IMG/VR virus record: IMGVR_UViG_3300020152_000253
Coordinates: 1-49,306 of that record
Length of the DNA: 49,306 nt
From: a virus
Direction: 5' to 3' (one strand)
Shown here in pieces: positions 36,658 to 44,780 of this stretch (position 1 is its first letter; every line of letters starts with the position of its first letter). Under the pieces are notes generated by a model. The model did no database searches, had not been told where the DNA came from, and saw only the letters and a list, made by a program, of their open reading frames with translations. A program made the position numbers and the translations under genes.

Positions 36658-37833
36658 CTACCCCGCCTGGCCAGCCATCCACTCGGCCAGCTCCGTGGGA
36701 GTGGACTGGCGGACGTGGAGCCGGAGGTTGGTGGTGATGCCGACCTTCGCCGACTCGGGAGCCTCGAAGGCCAGATAGGTCTTGCCGTCAACGGCCACCT
36801 GCCGAAAGTCGGAGAGGGCAATCGGCGACAGCGTGACCGTGATCCCGCCGGCGACCATCTTCACAGAGAACGAGAACAGGGACTCGTAGGCCGGGCGGTA
36901 CCCGAGATCTCCGAAAGCCGACTCCCACCGGGCGGCGAAGCCCAGACGGTCGATGCCGTGGCCCATGACCTTCTCCAGCGCCGTGGCCACGTGCTCGGCA
37001 AGGAGGCCGTTCTCCGCATCGTCTTGGAGCAGTTCCGTCATGCGGGCGAACAGGTCGGGCGTGATCTCCTCGCCATCCGTCTGCTCTGCGATCATCTTCA
37101 GCAGGGCCTTACCCTCGGCCTGAGGGCTGAACCGACGGGTGGCCTCCAGGGCCTTGAACCAGGCTCCGGCGCCGCTGCCGGCATACACCAGCAGGTCAGC
37201 CGTTTCCTTGCCTTCTTCGTCCAAACACGGGAAGAACACGGCACGGGAGACCTTGCTGCGCTTGATGGCGTTGTGGATCTCCTGGGTGACGAAGCGGCCC
37301 TTCATCTCGTCGAACAGGGCTTCTTCCCGGTCGTCCAGGTCGACCACCGTGGCGAAGACGAAGGGGATGGGCTCTGCGTCCAGGTCGGTCATCGCCGTGG
37401 CCTTCAGAATGGCCACCAGGTGATTCTTGATGGCACCGGCGGCCATGACCTTGAAGGCCAGGATGTTGCCGAACTCGACCAGCTGGGGGTTGAAGGCACT
37501 GCCCATCACCGGGCCCATATCCCGGATGCCTTCCAGCAGTTCCACCACCGGCTGGTTACGGGTCAGGTCGGTCTCCGAGGAGGTTACCTTACCGATCGAC
37601 AGCACCTCGCCCGTGTAGAACGCCCGGAAGTTCACCTGGTCCTCTTCCCCGTCCATCGCCTGGTACAGGTGCGAGTCCAGCACACCGCGAACGGCGGGCT
37701 CAACCTCTTCCCACAGGCAGGCTTCTGCATGGGCGAGCACCTTGCGGTCCTCGTCCTTCTTGATGTGGCCCAGGTACACGTGACTGATCTGAATGCCGCC
37801 AGCCAGGGCGGCCTTTGCCAACTGCGTGAGCAT
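36658..37833 (-). CDS. Unrecognised 391-residue early protein
   Basis: AAGGAG precedes the ATG. The sequence has regular alternation of strand and helix: ISHVYLGHIKKDEDRKVLAH, NFRAFYTGEVLSIGKVTSSE, GNILAFKVMAAGAIKNHLVA, FVFATVVDLDDREEALFDEM, SRAVFFPCLDEEGKETADLL and LVYAGSGAGAWFKALEATRR. The FFPCLDEE... to ...VY pattern reminds me loosely of DUF4317-type Bacillota proteins, which are also unexplained. No membrane segment or nuclease motif. Located between small early genes and RusA. Confidence 0.5.
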   Translation of the reverse strand: MLTQLAKAALAGGIQISHVYLGHIKKDEDRKVLAHAEACLWEEVEPAVRGVLDSHLYQAMDGEEDQVNFRAFYTGEVLSIGKVTSSETDLTRNQPVVELLEGIRDMGPVMGSAFNPQLVEFGNILAFKVMAAGAIKNHLVAILKATAMTDLDAEPIPFVFATVVDLDDREEALFDEMKGRFVTQEIHNAIKRSKVSRAVFFPCLDEEGKETADLLVYAGSGAGAWFKALEATRRFSPQAEGKALLKMIAEQTDGEEITPDLFARMTELLQDDAENGLLAEHVATALEKVMGHGIDRLGFAARWESAFGDLGYRPAYESLFSFSVKMVAGGITVTLSPIALSDFRQVAVDGKTYLAFEAPESAKVGITTNLRLHVRQSTPTELAEWMAGQAG

Positions 37834-37851
37834 GATGTGCTCCTTTCTTGG

Positions 37852-38040
37852 TCAGCGCGGGTTGCGGAGGACGGCAATTAGGTCAGCCCTGGTTATGCAC
37901 CTGCCGTACGGGGCTAAGCCTCTATTGCGCTTTCGGCTCCAATCATTCCGGTAATCGCGGCACTTCTGGCATACAGCCAAATCGGGTAACCGCGGGCGGC
38001 GCGGGCACATGGAACAAGGCTCTGTCGTTACCGCCACCAT
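37852..38040 (-). CDS. Small zinc-finger protein
   Basis: 62 residues with CSMC and CQKC pairs about 15 residues apart, then a basic stretch (RDYRNDWSRKRNRGLAPYGR) and a short helix. Resembles phage-encoded zinc-ribbon nucleic-acid-binding peptides. Its start lies within the end of the next upstream gene (13-bp overlap). Confidence 0.6.
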   Translation of the reverse strand: MVAVTTEPCSMCPRRPRLPDLAVCQKCRDYRNDWSRKRNRGLAPYGRCITRADLIAVLRNPR

Positions 38041-38273
38041 GCCGGGTCCTCGCAGGTCCGCTCAGGCTCGTAGCTGACCTCGTGGGGCTTGCCATAGGAG
38101 ATCAGGAGCCCCGTGTGGATCCGGTCGGTGATGTCTGCGACCACCGTCATGCGGCCCCGGTTACCGAAGCGGGCCAACAGTTCAGCCTTGACCACGTCCA
38201 TCGGGCGCCGGGCCGTCACCGGCTCAAGCCGGCACTGTCCCCCAACGAAAAAGCTGTACATGACGTAGACCAC
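38028..38273 (-). CDS. Hypothetical early protein
   Basis: 81 residues, GTG with GGAGG 8 nt upstream; its start codon directly follows the RusA stop. VYVMYSFFVGGQCRLEPVTA, then MDVVKAELLARFGNRGRMTV, then DRIHTGLLISYGKPHEVSYE. A small alpha/beta protein; family not recognised. Confidence 0.5.
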   Translation of the reverse strand: MVYVMYSFFVGGQCRLEPVTARRPMDVVKAELLARFGNRGRMTVVADITDRIHTGLLISYGKPHEVSYEPERTCEDPAWWR

Positions 38274-38732
38274 CTATTGCACCTCCAAGGCATACACGGT
38301 CAGCTCCACCCTGGGGCGCCCGGCCTTCTCGTGATAGAACTTGCCGTGGTTGGGACCGAAGCTGACGATCTGGTTGTCGTCGTACCAGATGACCTTGGCG
38401 AGACCGTCCTGAACAGCCTTGTAGAGATTGTCCAGGTCGGGCTTCTTGGTGTGCGGAAGGGCGCCGTCCAGGTCACGCTTCCGCATCAGATGGTGAGGAC
38501 GCGGGAGGTAGAAACGGCACTCCAGAACGATTGGGCAGTCAAGCAGGGCACTGGGCGGGTTGGCACGCATGACGGCGTCCTTCACGTCGGCCTTGAACTG
38601 CTGCACCGGGTGGGTCTTGGGCGTGTAGTTCATATCGAACTGGCCGCCAGCCTTGGTGACCACGTGCCTGTGACGCTGCCGGGGCTGCGCCACAGGGGCA
38701 CCGTAGACGATGGCCGAGAGGACCTGTTTCAC
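38274..38732 (-). CDS. rusA: RusA-family Holliday junction resolvase
   Basis: 152 residues, GTG start inside the stop of the previous gene (GTGA). RusA landmarks are clear: APVAQPRQRHRHVV near the start, HTKKPDLDNLYKAVQDGL with the catalytic aspartates, and VIWYDDNQIVSFGPNHGKFY. RusA cuts four-way DNA junctions symmetrically and is common in phage recombination modules. Length is slightly above the usual 120 residues owing to a small insertion before the catalytic core. Confidence 0.9.
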   Translation of the reverse strand: MKQVLSAIVYGAPVAQPRQRHRHVVTKAGGQFDMNYTPKTHPVQQFKADVKDAVMRANPPSALLDCPIVLECRFYLPRPHHLMRKRDLDGALPHTKKPDLDNLYKAVQDGLAKVIWYDDNQIVSFGPNHGKFYHEKAGRPRVELTVYALEVQ

Positions 38733-39361
38733 GGGGTCGACACCTCCAGTCGGTCAAGAAGGGTCAGTTCATCGATCCCTGCCAGCGCACCAGTCCTGGC
38801 CAGCGCTGCCATGTCCAGCGGGTCAAGCTCGCCGGCGCCGCCGGACTTCCACGGCACGATGCGGTACTGGCGGCCAGCAGGCGTCTGCACCTTGATGGCC
38901 ATGTGGCCAGCAGTGTGTGCCTGCCTCATGTCCCGAAGGAGCCGGTCTCGGTCTGCGGGTGACAGCCCACGGTCTCCACCGACCCTGTTCGGGCATGTGG
39001 TGGGCGGACAGGGCGTAAGCTCTCTGACCACGTACTCAAGCAGCCGGATCTGCCAGGCCAGCTGGACGATGCGCTTCTCGTACTTGCCCCTGATCTGCTC
39101 GTCTGCCACCTGGTCAAGAAGGTCGTAACCCTTGCGAAGACTGGCGCTGAGATCGTTGTAGAGGGCTTCGATCCACGGGCTTGGCTTCAGTGGAGCAGGT
39201 TGCGGGACCGCTACGGCCGGACCGGCTGTCTGGATCTCGGTCGTTGGTGTGCGGCTGAATGGGTCGTCGGCCGGCGCCGGCACGTCCACGAACCACTGCT
39301 GAGCGGTGGGCGACACAGCCCGGGCCTGCTCCAGAAGCTGCTTGAGGTCGATGTTAGCCAC
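38729..39361 (-). CDS. Unrecognised early protein
   Basis: 210 residues, GTG with GGGAGG upstream and an 8-bp overlap with the previous gene. N-terminal 65 residues are proline-rich and probably disordered; then a helical part (YNDLSASLRKGYDLLDQVAD, YEKRIVQLAWQIRLLEYVVR) with two cysteines at CPPTTC, and a C-terminal beta/alpha segment (GHMAIKVQTPAGRQYRIVPW). The arrangement suggests a DNA- or protein-binding adaptor. Precedes RusA. Confidence 0.5.
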   Translation of the reverse strand: MANIDLKQLLEQARAVSPTAQQWFVDVPAPADDPFSRTPTTEIQTAGPAVAVPQPAPLKPSPWIEALYNDLSASLRKGYDLLDQVADEQIRGKYEKRIVQLAWQIRLLEYVVRELTPCPPTTCPNRVGGDRGLSPADRDRLLRDMRQAHTAGHMAIKVQTPAGRQYRIVPWKSGGAGELDPLDMAALARTGALAGIDELTLLDRLEVSTP

Positions 39362-39869
39362 CTATCTCTGCCTCCCACGGGAACGGCTTGGCCACAAGTG
39401 GCTCGGACTGGGCTACCCGCTCGGCGCCCTCCTGAGCCTCCTTGGCGAGCGGCCGATGCCGGGTCACGATCACCCGGACACCGATTACGTCCCAGTCAAC
39501 CGGGATGGCCGGGGCCACCAGCTCCTGCAGGGTCTCCATCCCGAATGCCAGCTCCTGCAGGGACACGGCCACCTGCCGCTGGACCACCGCCGGCGGCCCG
39601 TCCTCCCAGTGTTCTGTGGCGCAGACCTGCACCCCGAACTCCTCGGCCCGGGTCAGGAACTGCGGCCAGTAGCCACGTGGCAGGGCAACCTCCTTGGTGA
39701 AGGGGTTATGGTAGAAGGCCTGAATGGTGGGCGGCGCAGCCTTCCGTTTGCCTGCCAGCGGGTTGGGGAACGTGTTGTCTGCGGCAAGGGCCCGGCGGAA
39801 GCCGGCCGGGAGATCGTCGGAACTGACGAACTGGATCTCCCGGCCGACGCTGACCAGTAAAGTCGTCAT
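39354..39869 (-). CDS. Unrecognised early protein
   Basis: 171 residues; the ATG overlaps the stop of the previous gene (ATGA). A compact N-terminal strand set (LLVSVGREIQFVSSDDLPAG), FYHNPFTKEVALPRGYWPQF in the middle, and a C-terminal helix (SEPLVAKPFPWEAEIGG ends). The 'ALPRGY' segment resembles the entry of phage SNF2 or DnaB-loader partners but is too short to name. Confidence 0.5.
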   Translation of the reverse strand: MTTLLVSVGREIQFVSSDDLPAGFRRALAADNTFPNPLAGKRKAAPPTIQAFYHNPFTKEVALPRGYWPQFLTRAEEFGVQVCATEHWEDGPPAVVQRQVAVSLQELAFGMETLQELVAPAIPVDWDVIGVRVIVTRHRPLAKEAQEGAERVAQSEPLVAKPFPWEAEIGG

Positions 39870-40087
39870 GGCGCTAGCTCGGCATCAACACGAGGCAACA
39901 TGGCAGCCAGTGCGTCACTGATCCGTGCTTCGATGTCATCAGCCGTCAGTGGCGTGTGGACTTTCTCACCGTCTGAGAGCAGGACGGTTGACTTGTTGCC
40001 CTGCTCGCTGCTTTTGACCGGCCGTACGTAGCGAATCTCCTCCGTGCTTACGATCCAACCGTTGCCAAGGTTGATCAGCACATTCAT
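39866..40087 (-). CDS. Hypothetical, 73 aa
   Basis: GAGGTG ahead of the ATG. MNVLINLGNGWIVSTEEIRY, then STVLLSDGEKVHTPLTADDI, a pattern found in many small Gram-positive proteins of LytTR- or flagellar-FlbD-like size (N-x-x-G-W-I-V-S...I). Alpha/beta; likely small regulatory or accessory protein. Family not named. Confidence 0.5.
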   Translation of the reverse strand: MNVLINLGNGWIVSTEEIRYVRPVKSSEQGNKSTVLLSDGEKVHTPLTADDIEARISDALAAMLPRVDAELAP

Positions 40088-40090
40088 GGC

Positions 40091-40501
40091 CTACACCTCG
40101 ACAATGTTCTTGCGAGTGATCTCCAGGCGGGGAGGCTTTTCGACTTCCTTCACAGCCGCCTCGATGATCTGCTTGATGGCCCCGCCGAGCTTCAACAGCT
40201 TGTTCAACTCGGTCTTGTTGGGCGTGACGACGGTCTTGAAGGTGCGGTCGTACTGATCCCCGGTCAGGTGGTACTTCAGGCCCATGAGCGCCGGCAGATC
40301 GTACTCGTAGCTGCGCTGGGCCACCAGCTTGACCGTGAACTCCGGCATCTCCCGGATGGTCGCCTGGTCGTTCATGAGGCGGTGCGTCACGGTCGCCTTC
40401 AGCTGGCCCACGACACTGGACAGGTCCGTCAGCAGTGCCTCAGCGCTGGTTATCAAATCGCACAGGTCGCCGTCCGGCAGCGTCTCTAGGTCACGGAGCA
40501 T
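40091..40501 (-). CDS. Hypothetical early protein with uncertain start
   Basis: 136 residues from ATG 40501, which lacks a good ribosome binding site. In the same frame upstream, codons read ESLLLYDPVLAEILKPVD for another 18 residues, looking like true coding sequence, yet no ATG, GTG or TTG exists there before an in-frame TAG. Adding one G to the ATGAGTCC at the stop of the upstream gene would give a coupled start, MESLLLYD. The protein is helical with a central MPEFTVKLVAQRSYEYDLPA strand pair and a basic end. Possibly a recombination accessory factor. Confidence 0.5.
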   Translation of the reverse strand: MLRDLETLPDGDLCDLITSAEALLTDLSSVVGQLKATVTHRLMNDQATIREMPEFTVKLVAQRSYEYDLPALMGLKYHLTGDQYDRTFKTVVTPNKTELNKLLKLGGAIKQIIEAAVKEVEKPPRLEITRKNIVEV

Positions 40502-40553
40502 GTCGACAGGCTTCAGGATCTCGGCCAGGACCGGATCGTACAGAAGCAGGGAC

Positions 40554-40916
40554 TCATTCTTGGGAGCGGGCCCTACTGTGGCCCCCTTTCGAGACTATCG
40601 AATCGCTGTCGATAGACGTTTGTCTCTCGCCACCCAAAAGAGAAGGCCCATGGCTGGCCGAGATCCGCTGAACATTGGCGGTATGGAGCCGGTACCACTC
40701 GTCAAACGAACCGACGGAGGTCCCTTTCTCGACGGCCTTCCTGTATGCGGTGCGAAGCCGATAGCCGTGTTTCTTGAGCATGCGGCTGACCTTTCGCACC
40801 CCAAGTTCCGCCGCCTTCCATGGCGGACCCCAAACCGGCAACCATCCGGAGCGCTTTCGGTACATCCGGCGCAGTCGGATGAGCGACTTCTCTTTCACCT
40901 TACGGATCCGCTTCAC
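40554..40916 (-). CDS. Basic protein with Lys/Arg-rich N-terminus
   Basis: 120 residues, GTG with GGAGGTG upstream and overlapping the helicase stop (GTGA). KRIRKVKEKSLIRLRRMYRK and VRKVSRMLKKHGYRLRTAYR give a strong positive charge suited to nucleic-acid binding. The last 40 residues are low-complexity. Family not recognised. Confidence 0.5.
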   Translation of the reverse strand: MKRIRKVKEKSLIRLRRMYRKRSGWLPVWGPPWKAAELGVRKVSRMLKKHGYRLRTAYRKAVEKGTSVGSFDEWYRLHTANVQRISASHGPSLLGGERQTSIDSDSIVSKGGHSRARSQE

Positions 40917-43438
40917 CGACCCACACCTCCCTTCAGGAACTCGCCGATGCCGTCCAGGTAAGCAACCTCTGGCATCGGCGGAAGAGACTGCAAGAACACC
41001 CGGCCATAAGGCTTTGTGCGCAGCCGCGGATCCAGAATGGCAATCAGACCCCGGTCGGTCTTCGTTCGGATCAGCCGGCCCACGCCTTGCTTCAGCTTGA
41101 TGGCCGCCTCCGGTACGGAGTACTCCATGAACTCGTTGCCGCCCCGGGCCTTGATGGCATCCAGCTTGGCCAGCGTGACCGGGTCATCGGGCCGAGCGAA
41201 CGGGATCTTGTCGATGATCACGCAGGACAGCGCCTCGCCCTGGATGTCGATGCCTTCCCAGAAGGTGCCCGTAGCGAAGAGCACGGGGCTCCGGCCGGCG
41301 GCGAAGGTTTCCTTGAACTGCTGGACCAGCTGAGTACGGGGCAAGTCACCCTGTCGCATGACCACCATGCCGGCCCGCCTCAGCTCGTCGGCCAGTGCGT
41401 CGTACGCTGCTGCCAGGCCCTTATAGCTGGTGAAGAGGACGAACGCCCGGCCGCCGGTGACGGCCAGCGTGTCCCGGATCTCCGCCTGGACGGCTGCCTG
41501 GTACTGTTCTTCGTTGGAAGGCTTGGGCTCGGGCAGACCGCGGGGGATGTAGAGCCGGGCCTGGGTCCGGTAGTCGAATGGGCTGTCCACCAGAAGTTCC
41601 TTCACCGGCTTGTCGGTCAGTTCCAGGCCCACCTGCCGCTTGAAGTAAGCGAAGTTGCCGCCCGTGCTGATTGTGGCCGATGTGCTGACGGTGGACCACG
41701 CCGGGGTCCAGACCGTGAGGGCCAGGTCCATAGCCACGCTGATCGGGCTCCGGTGCAGAACCGGCTTGGGCGATTTGCCCTGCTGGCGCTCCACCGAGAT
41801 CCAGTTCACGTAACCATCGGTATGCTCTCGAAGCGCCTGCAGGGCCTCCTCCATCACGAGGAGTCGCCTCTGGTACTTCTCACACTTCTGCCGGCTCTTC
41901 TCGTCGCTGTAGCCCCAACTGAGGCCGCCGATAGCTTCCTCCAGGTCCAGCAGTGACTTGGCCAGCCAATCGATCTCTACCCGTAGCTGCTCCTGCACCA
42001 ACTCGGGCAGGCGCCGCACGTCGACCTTATCGATGGGCGGGTCCACCAGCAGGGGTCGCTCGAAGACGGTCCTGTTGGCTTCCTCCACCTTTCTCAGCAA
42101 CTGCTCCGGCGTGTCCGGGTGCCGCAGGCGGCGAATGTCCCGAAGGATGGCCGGAAGCCTGAAGGGTGAGATCTCGATACCGAAGGCCTCGCCGGCTATG
42201 GGCTCAACGTGGTGGGCTTCGTCGAAAATCGCCGCCGAGTACTGGGGCAATACGCCGGCGCTGCCCCCGCTGCTGCCCTTGATGGCCAGGTCAGCGAAGT
42301 ACAGGTGGTGGTTGCACACCAACACGTCAGCCCGGGCCCACTGCTCCTTAGCCTTGAACAGATGGCACTTGTGGTAGAAAGGGCAGTCCCGCTTGTTGCA
42401 GGTGTCGTCAACGTTGACCAGACTCCACACGTCCGCTGGCGGGATGAACATCAGCTCGCTCTTGTCGCCCGTGGCCGTGGTCCGCGACCACTCCGCGATG
42501 CTGGCAAGGTCAGGGTTCTGGAAGAAGGTCTGCTGCTTGAGTTCGTCCTCCAGCCGGCTCAGGCAGAGGTAGTTGCCCTTGCCCTTCACCAGGGCCGCCT
42601 CGAAGGGGACGTCCAGCGTCCGAAGCAGGAACGGGATGTCCTTCGTGGTGACCTGCTCCTGCAGGGCGATGGTGCCCGTAGAGACTACCACCGGGCGCCC
42701 GGCCTTGCGGGCGAACCAGATGGCCGGAACGAGGTAGGCCAGGGACTTGCCGGTGCCGGTACCCGCTTCGGACACCAGGTGCTCCCCGGTGGCCAGGGCC
42801 CTGGCGATGGCAACGGCCATCTGGACCTGTGGCGGTCGGGCTTCATACCCAGGCAGCTTCTCGGGGAATAGCTCCTCGAACACATGCCGCACGAACCGCT
42901 CGCCCTCATCTGGATCCTGCGGATAGGAAGCGCTGACAGGCTCGTCATCGTCCACGAGGTCAATAACCTGTCGCTCGCTAACGAGTGGAGCAGGTTCCGA
43001 GTCCTCAGCTTTGAGTACCTCGGGCGCCGGAGTCTTCCCGCTGCGTAGGGCTTCAATCATGTCCTGAATGTTGCCGTGACTCTCGCCAGTCTCCCGTACC
43101 TCCCGGTACAGTTGCTCGAGTGCAGCGATCTTGTCCGGTACCGGGATGGCTGCCTCCCAGATGGCCTTTGCCATGCAGATTGGGCCAATCCCCCGGCGCC
43201 GGCTGTCGGGGTGAGTGAGTTCTCGGCCGCAACGCCGGCAGTGAACCACCTTGCGTGATGTTCCAGCGGCGTTCACCGGCACCTCGGGCTCCAGAATAAC
43301 GAGACGGTTTCCAGGGAAGCTGGCCGGTGGTAAGCCCTGAACCCAGACCGTGAGGTTATTCCCCCTGGCCAGGCTCGCTCTCTCCTCCGGCGTCAGCACC
43401 AGGAGCAGTTGCTCCCCCTGCGTGGTCACCTCCGCCAC
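40913..43438 (-). CDS. dinG-like: DinG-type iron-sulfur DNA helicase with N-terminal zinc knuckle
   Basis: 841 residues, GTG with GGAGG 8 nt upstream. Residues 50-100 form a zinc knuckle CRRCGREL...GPICMAKA (C67, C70, C88), as in phage DUF6011-type modules. Helicase: Walker A EAGTGTGKS (224-232), iron-sulfur cysteines C292, C347, C352, C358, FDEAHH (405-410), then helicase C motifs FATGTFWEGIDIQGEALSCV and QGVGRLIRTKTDRG. XPD/DinG enzymes unwind DNA 5' to 3', often at recombination or damage sites. Overlaps the Sak4-like gene by 83 bp, unusually long. Confidence 0.9.
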   Translation of the reverse strand: MAEVTTQGEQLLLVLTPEERASLARGNNLTVWVQGLPPASFPGNRLVILEPEVPVNAAGTSRKVVHCRRCGRELTHPDSRRRGIGPICMAKAIWEAAIPVPDKIAALEQLYREVRETGESHGNIQDMIEALRSGKTPAPEVLKAEDSEPAPLVSERQVIDLVDDDEPVSASYPQDPDEGERFVRHVFEELFPEKLPGYEARPPQVQMAVAIARALATGEHLVSEAGTGTGKSLAYLVPAIWFARKAGRPVVVSTGTIALQEQVTTKDIPFLLRTLDVPFEAALVKGKGNYLCLSRLEDELKQQTFFQNPDLASIAEWSRTTATGDKSELMFIPPADVWSLVNVDDTCNKRDCPFYHKCHLFKAKEQWARADVLVCNHHLYFADLAIKGSSGGSAGVLPQYSAAIFDEAHHVEPIAGEAFGIEISPFRLPAILRDIRRLRHPDTPEQLLRKVEEANRTVFERPLLVDPPIDKVDVRRLPELVQEQLRVEIDWLAKSLLDLEEAIGGLSWGYSDEKSRQKCEKYQRRLLVMEEALQALREHTDGYVNWISVERQQGKSPKPVLHRSPISVAMDLALTVWTPAWSTVSTSATISTGGNFAYFKRQVGLELTDKPVKELLVDSPFDYRTQARLYIPRGLPEPKPSNEEQYQAAVQAEIRDTLAVTGGRAFVLFTSYKGLAAAYDALADELRRAGMVVMRQGDLPRTQLVQQFKETFAAGRSPVLFATGTFWEGIDIQGEALSCVIIDKIPFARPDDPVTLAKLDAIKARGGNEFMEYSVPEAAIKLKQGVGRLIRTKTDRGLIAILDPRLRTKPYGRVFLQSLPPMPEVAYLDGIGEFLKGGVGR

Positions 43439-44420
43439 TGGCCTCTCCTCCTCCCGTGGCCATGAAGTGCTCGGTCAGACCGCGGATCTCGTCGGCCGTG
43501 AGTTCCTGCGTGGATGCCTTGCCCGTCTTTTCGCTGATTACGGCCCGGGCCGCCATATCGCTGATTCCCTTGTTCCGCCAGGTCCGCGCCATCTGCTTGA
43601 TAGCGTCGTCCAGTTCTCGGCGGCCGCCCAGGCGGGCCAAGATGGGGACCAGCATCGACTGCCAGGAGACGTTCTCGACCCGCTGTCCCTGCCGATAGGT
43701 CTGGCTCCGGTCTTTGATGATAACCGCATCACGCCGGTCCGGGTTTTTCGGGTCCATGGGGTTGACCATCTCAAAGAACAGGTCAAAGGCGTAGATCGTG
43801 GACTTTTCGGAGTCAGCCTTCGTGCCCACCTTCTTGCCATCTTCGGTGATGTCACCGCTACGAGCCGTGACGATCACGTTCATCGGCAGGTTGATGAGGC
43901 GGTTGAGGATGCCCTTGTAGTCCCGCTTCATGTCCCCATGGTCCTTCCAGCTGAAGTCATCCTTGTTCTTGCGGTCAGACCGCTCGATCTTCAGGGCCTG
44001 ATTGAACTGGATGTTCTCCCACAGGAGGGTGACGGGGTCGATGACGAGAGTTTCCCGACCGTGAACGGGCAGGTTGGCCGTAGGGTCTATGGCCCGGCGG
44101 TGGGTCAGGCGAGGCACGTTCCGCTTGAGAACCGGGTCGAAGATGTTCTCCACCTCGAAGCCGGACTCGAGGAACGAAAGGCCGGAGTGGATCTGCTCAA
44201 CCATGTCGCCCATCAGGCTGTCCATGACTTCCCAGTCGGAGAAGCCGGAGCGACCGATGAACCAGTCGGTGCCGTGTTCCGGGTCGATGACGGCAGGGTG
44301 GGGCGCCTGCAGGGCGAAGTGCGTCTTGCCCACGCCGCTGCCGGCATAGTAGCCGACCTTGGCGAAGATCGGCTTCGCCGTGGGCTTGCGGAAGGGGTTG
44401 GAGGGAACGACAAGGCTCAT
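43356..44420 (-). CDS. RecA-like ATPase, Sak4-type single-strand annealing protein
   Basis: 354 residues. Walker A YYAGSGVGKTHFAL (GSGVGKT at 27-33) followed by VIDPEHGTDWF, Walker B TLVIDPVTLLWENIQ, and MNVIVTARSGDITEDGKKVG. This is the short RecA-core layout of phage Sak4 annealing proteins, which load onto single-stranded DNA with a phage SSB; an SSB-like gene lies two genes upstream. A disordered glycine-rich tail (about 325-354) ends the protein. AAGGGGG precedes the ATG. Confidence 0.75.
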   Translation of the reverse strand: MSLVVPSNPFRKPTAKPIFAKVGYYAGSGVGKTHFALQAPHPAVIDPEHGTDWFIGRSGFSDWEVMDSLMGDMVEQIHSGLSFLESGFEVENIFDPVLKRNVPRLTHRRAIDPTANLPVHGRETLVIDPVTLLWENIQFNQALKIERSDRKNKDDFSWKDHGDMKRDYKGILNRLINLPMNVIVTARSGDITEDGKKVGTKADSEKSTIYAFDLFFEMVNPMDPKNPDRRDAVIIKDRSQTYRQGQRVENVSWQSMLVPILARLGGRRELDDAIKQMARTWRNKGISDMAARAVISEKTGKASTQELTADEIRGLTEHFMATGGGEASGGGDHAGGATAPGADAGGESEPGQGE

Positions 44421-44423
44421 GAT

Positions 44424-44762
44424 CTATGCCCCCTTGATCGTGGAGATGATGTCATGAGCCTTGCACGTGAGCCGGAGCGTAATCGCTCGGCGGTCGGTTG
44501 TGGAGTTGACCCGCTCGACCAGGCCTTTCCGTTCCATTCCGTCAATCAGGGCGGTTAGCGTGCTATCGGCCAGGACGAGCCGTTCGGCAAGCTGCCCCAT
44601 GGTAACGTTGGAATCGGCGTCGACCTGCAGGATAGCGTCGAGTTGGGGGATGGTAATGTCGAACTGCTCGTTCAAGGCAGGCTCCAGTTCGCGAGCCTTC
44701 GTCAGTAGCTGGCGCCGCAGTGCGATGACGTCGGCTACCAGTTGCGTGAGCGGGATCTGCAT
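44424..44762 (-). CDS. MarR-like winged-helix regulator
   Basis: 112 residues. LDAILQVDADSNVTMGQLAE, RLVLADSTLTALIDGMERKG and LVERVNSTTDRRAITLRLTC follow the MarR winged helix precisely, including the DRR beta-wing. A long helix at the start (VIALRRQLLTKARELEPALN) would dimerise. It lies between the SSB-like and ATPase genes, an unusual place for a MarR protein, so it may control early genes or have been taken over for DNA recombination. Confidence 0.8.
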   Translation of the reverse strand: MQIPLTQLVADVIALRRQLLTKARELEPALNEQFDITIPQLDAILQVDADSNVTMGQLAERLVLADSTLTALIDGMERKGLVERVNSTTDRRAITLRLTCKAHDIISTIKGA

Positions 44763-44780
44763 GGATTTGAGGTCACCTCC

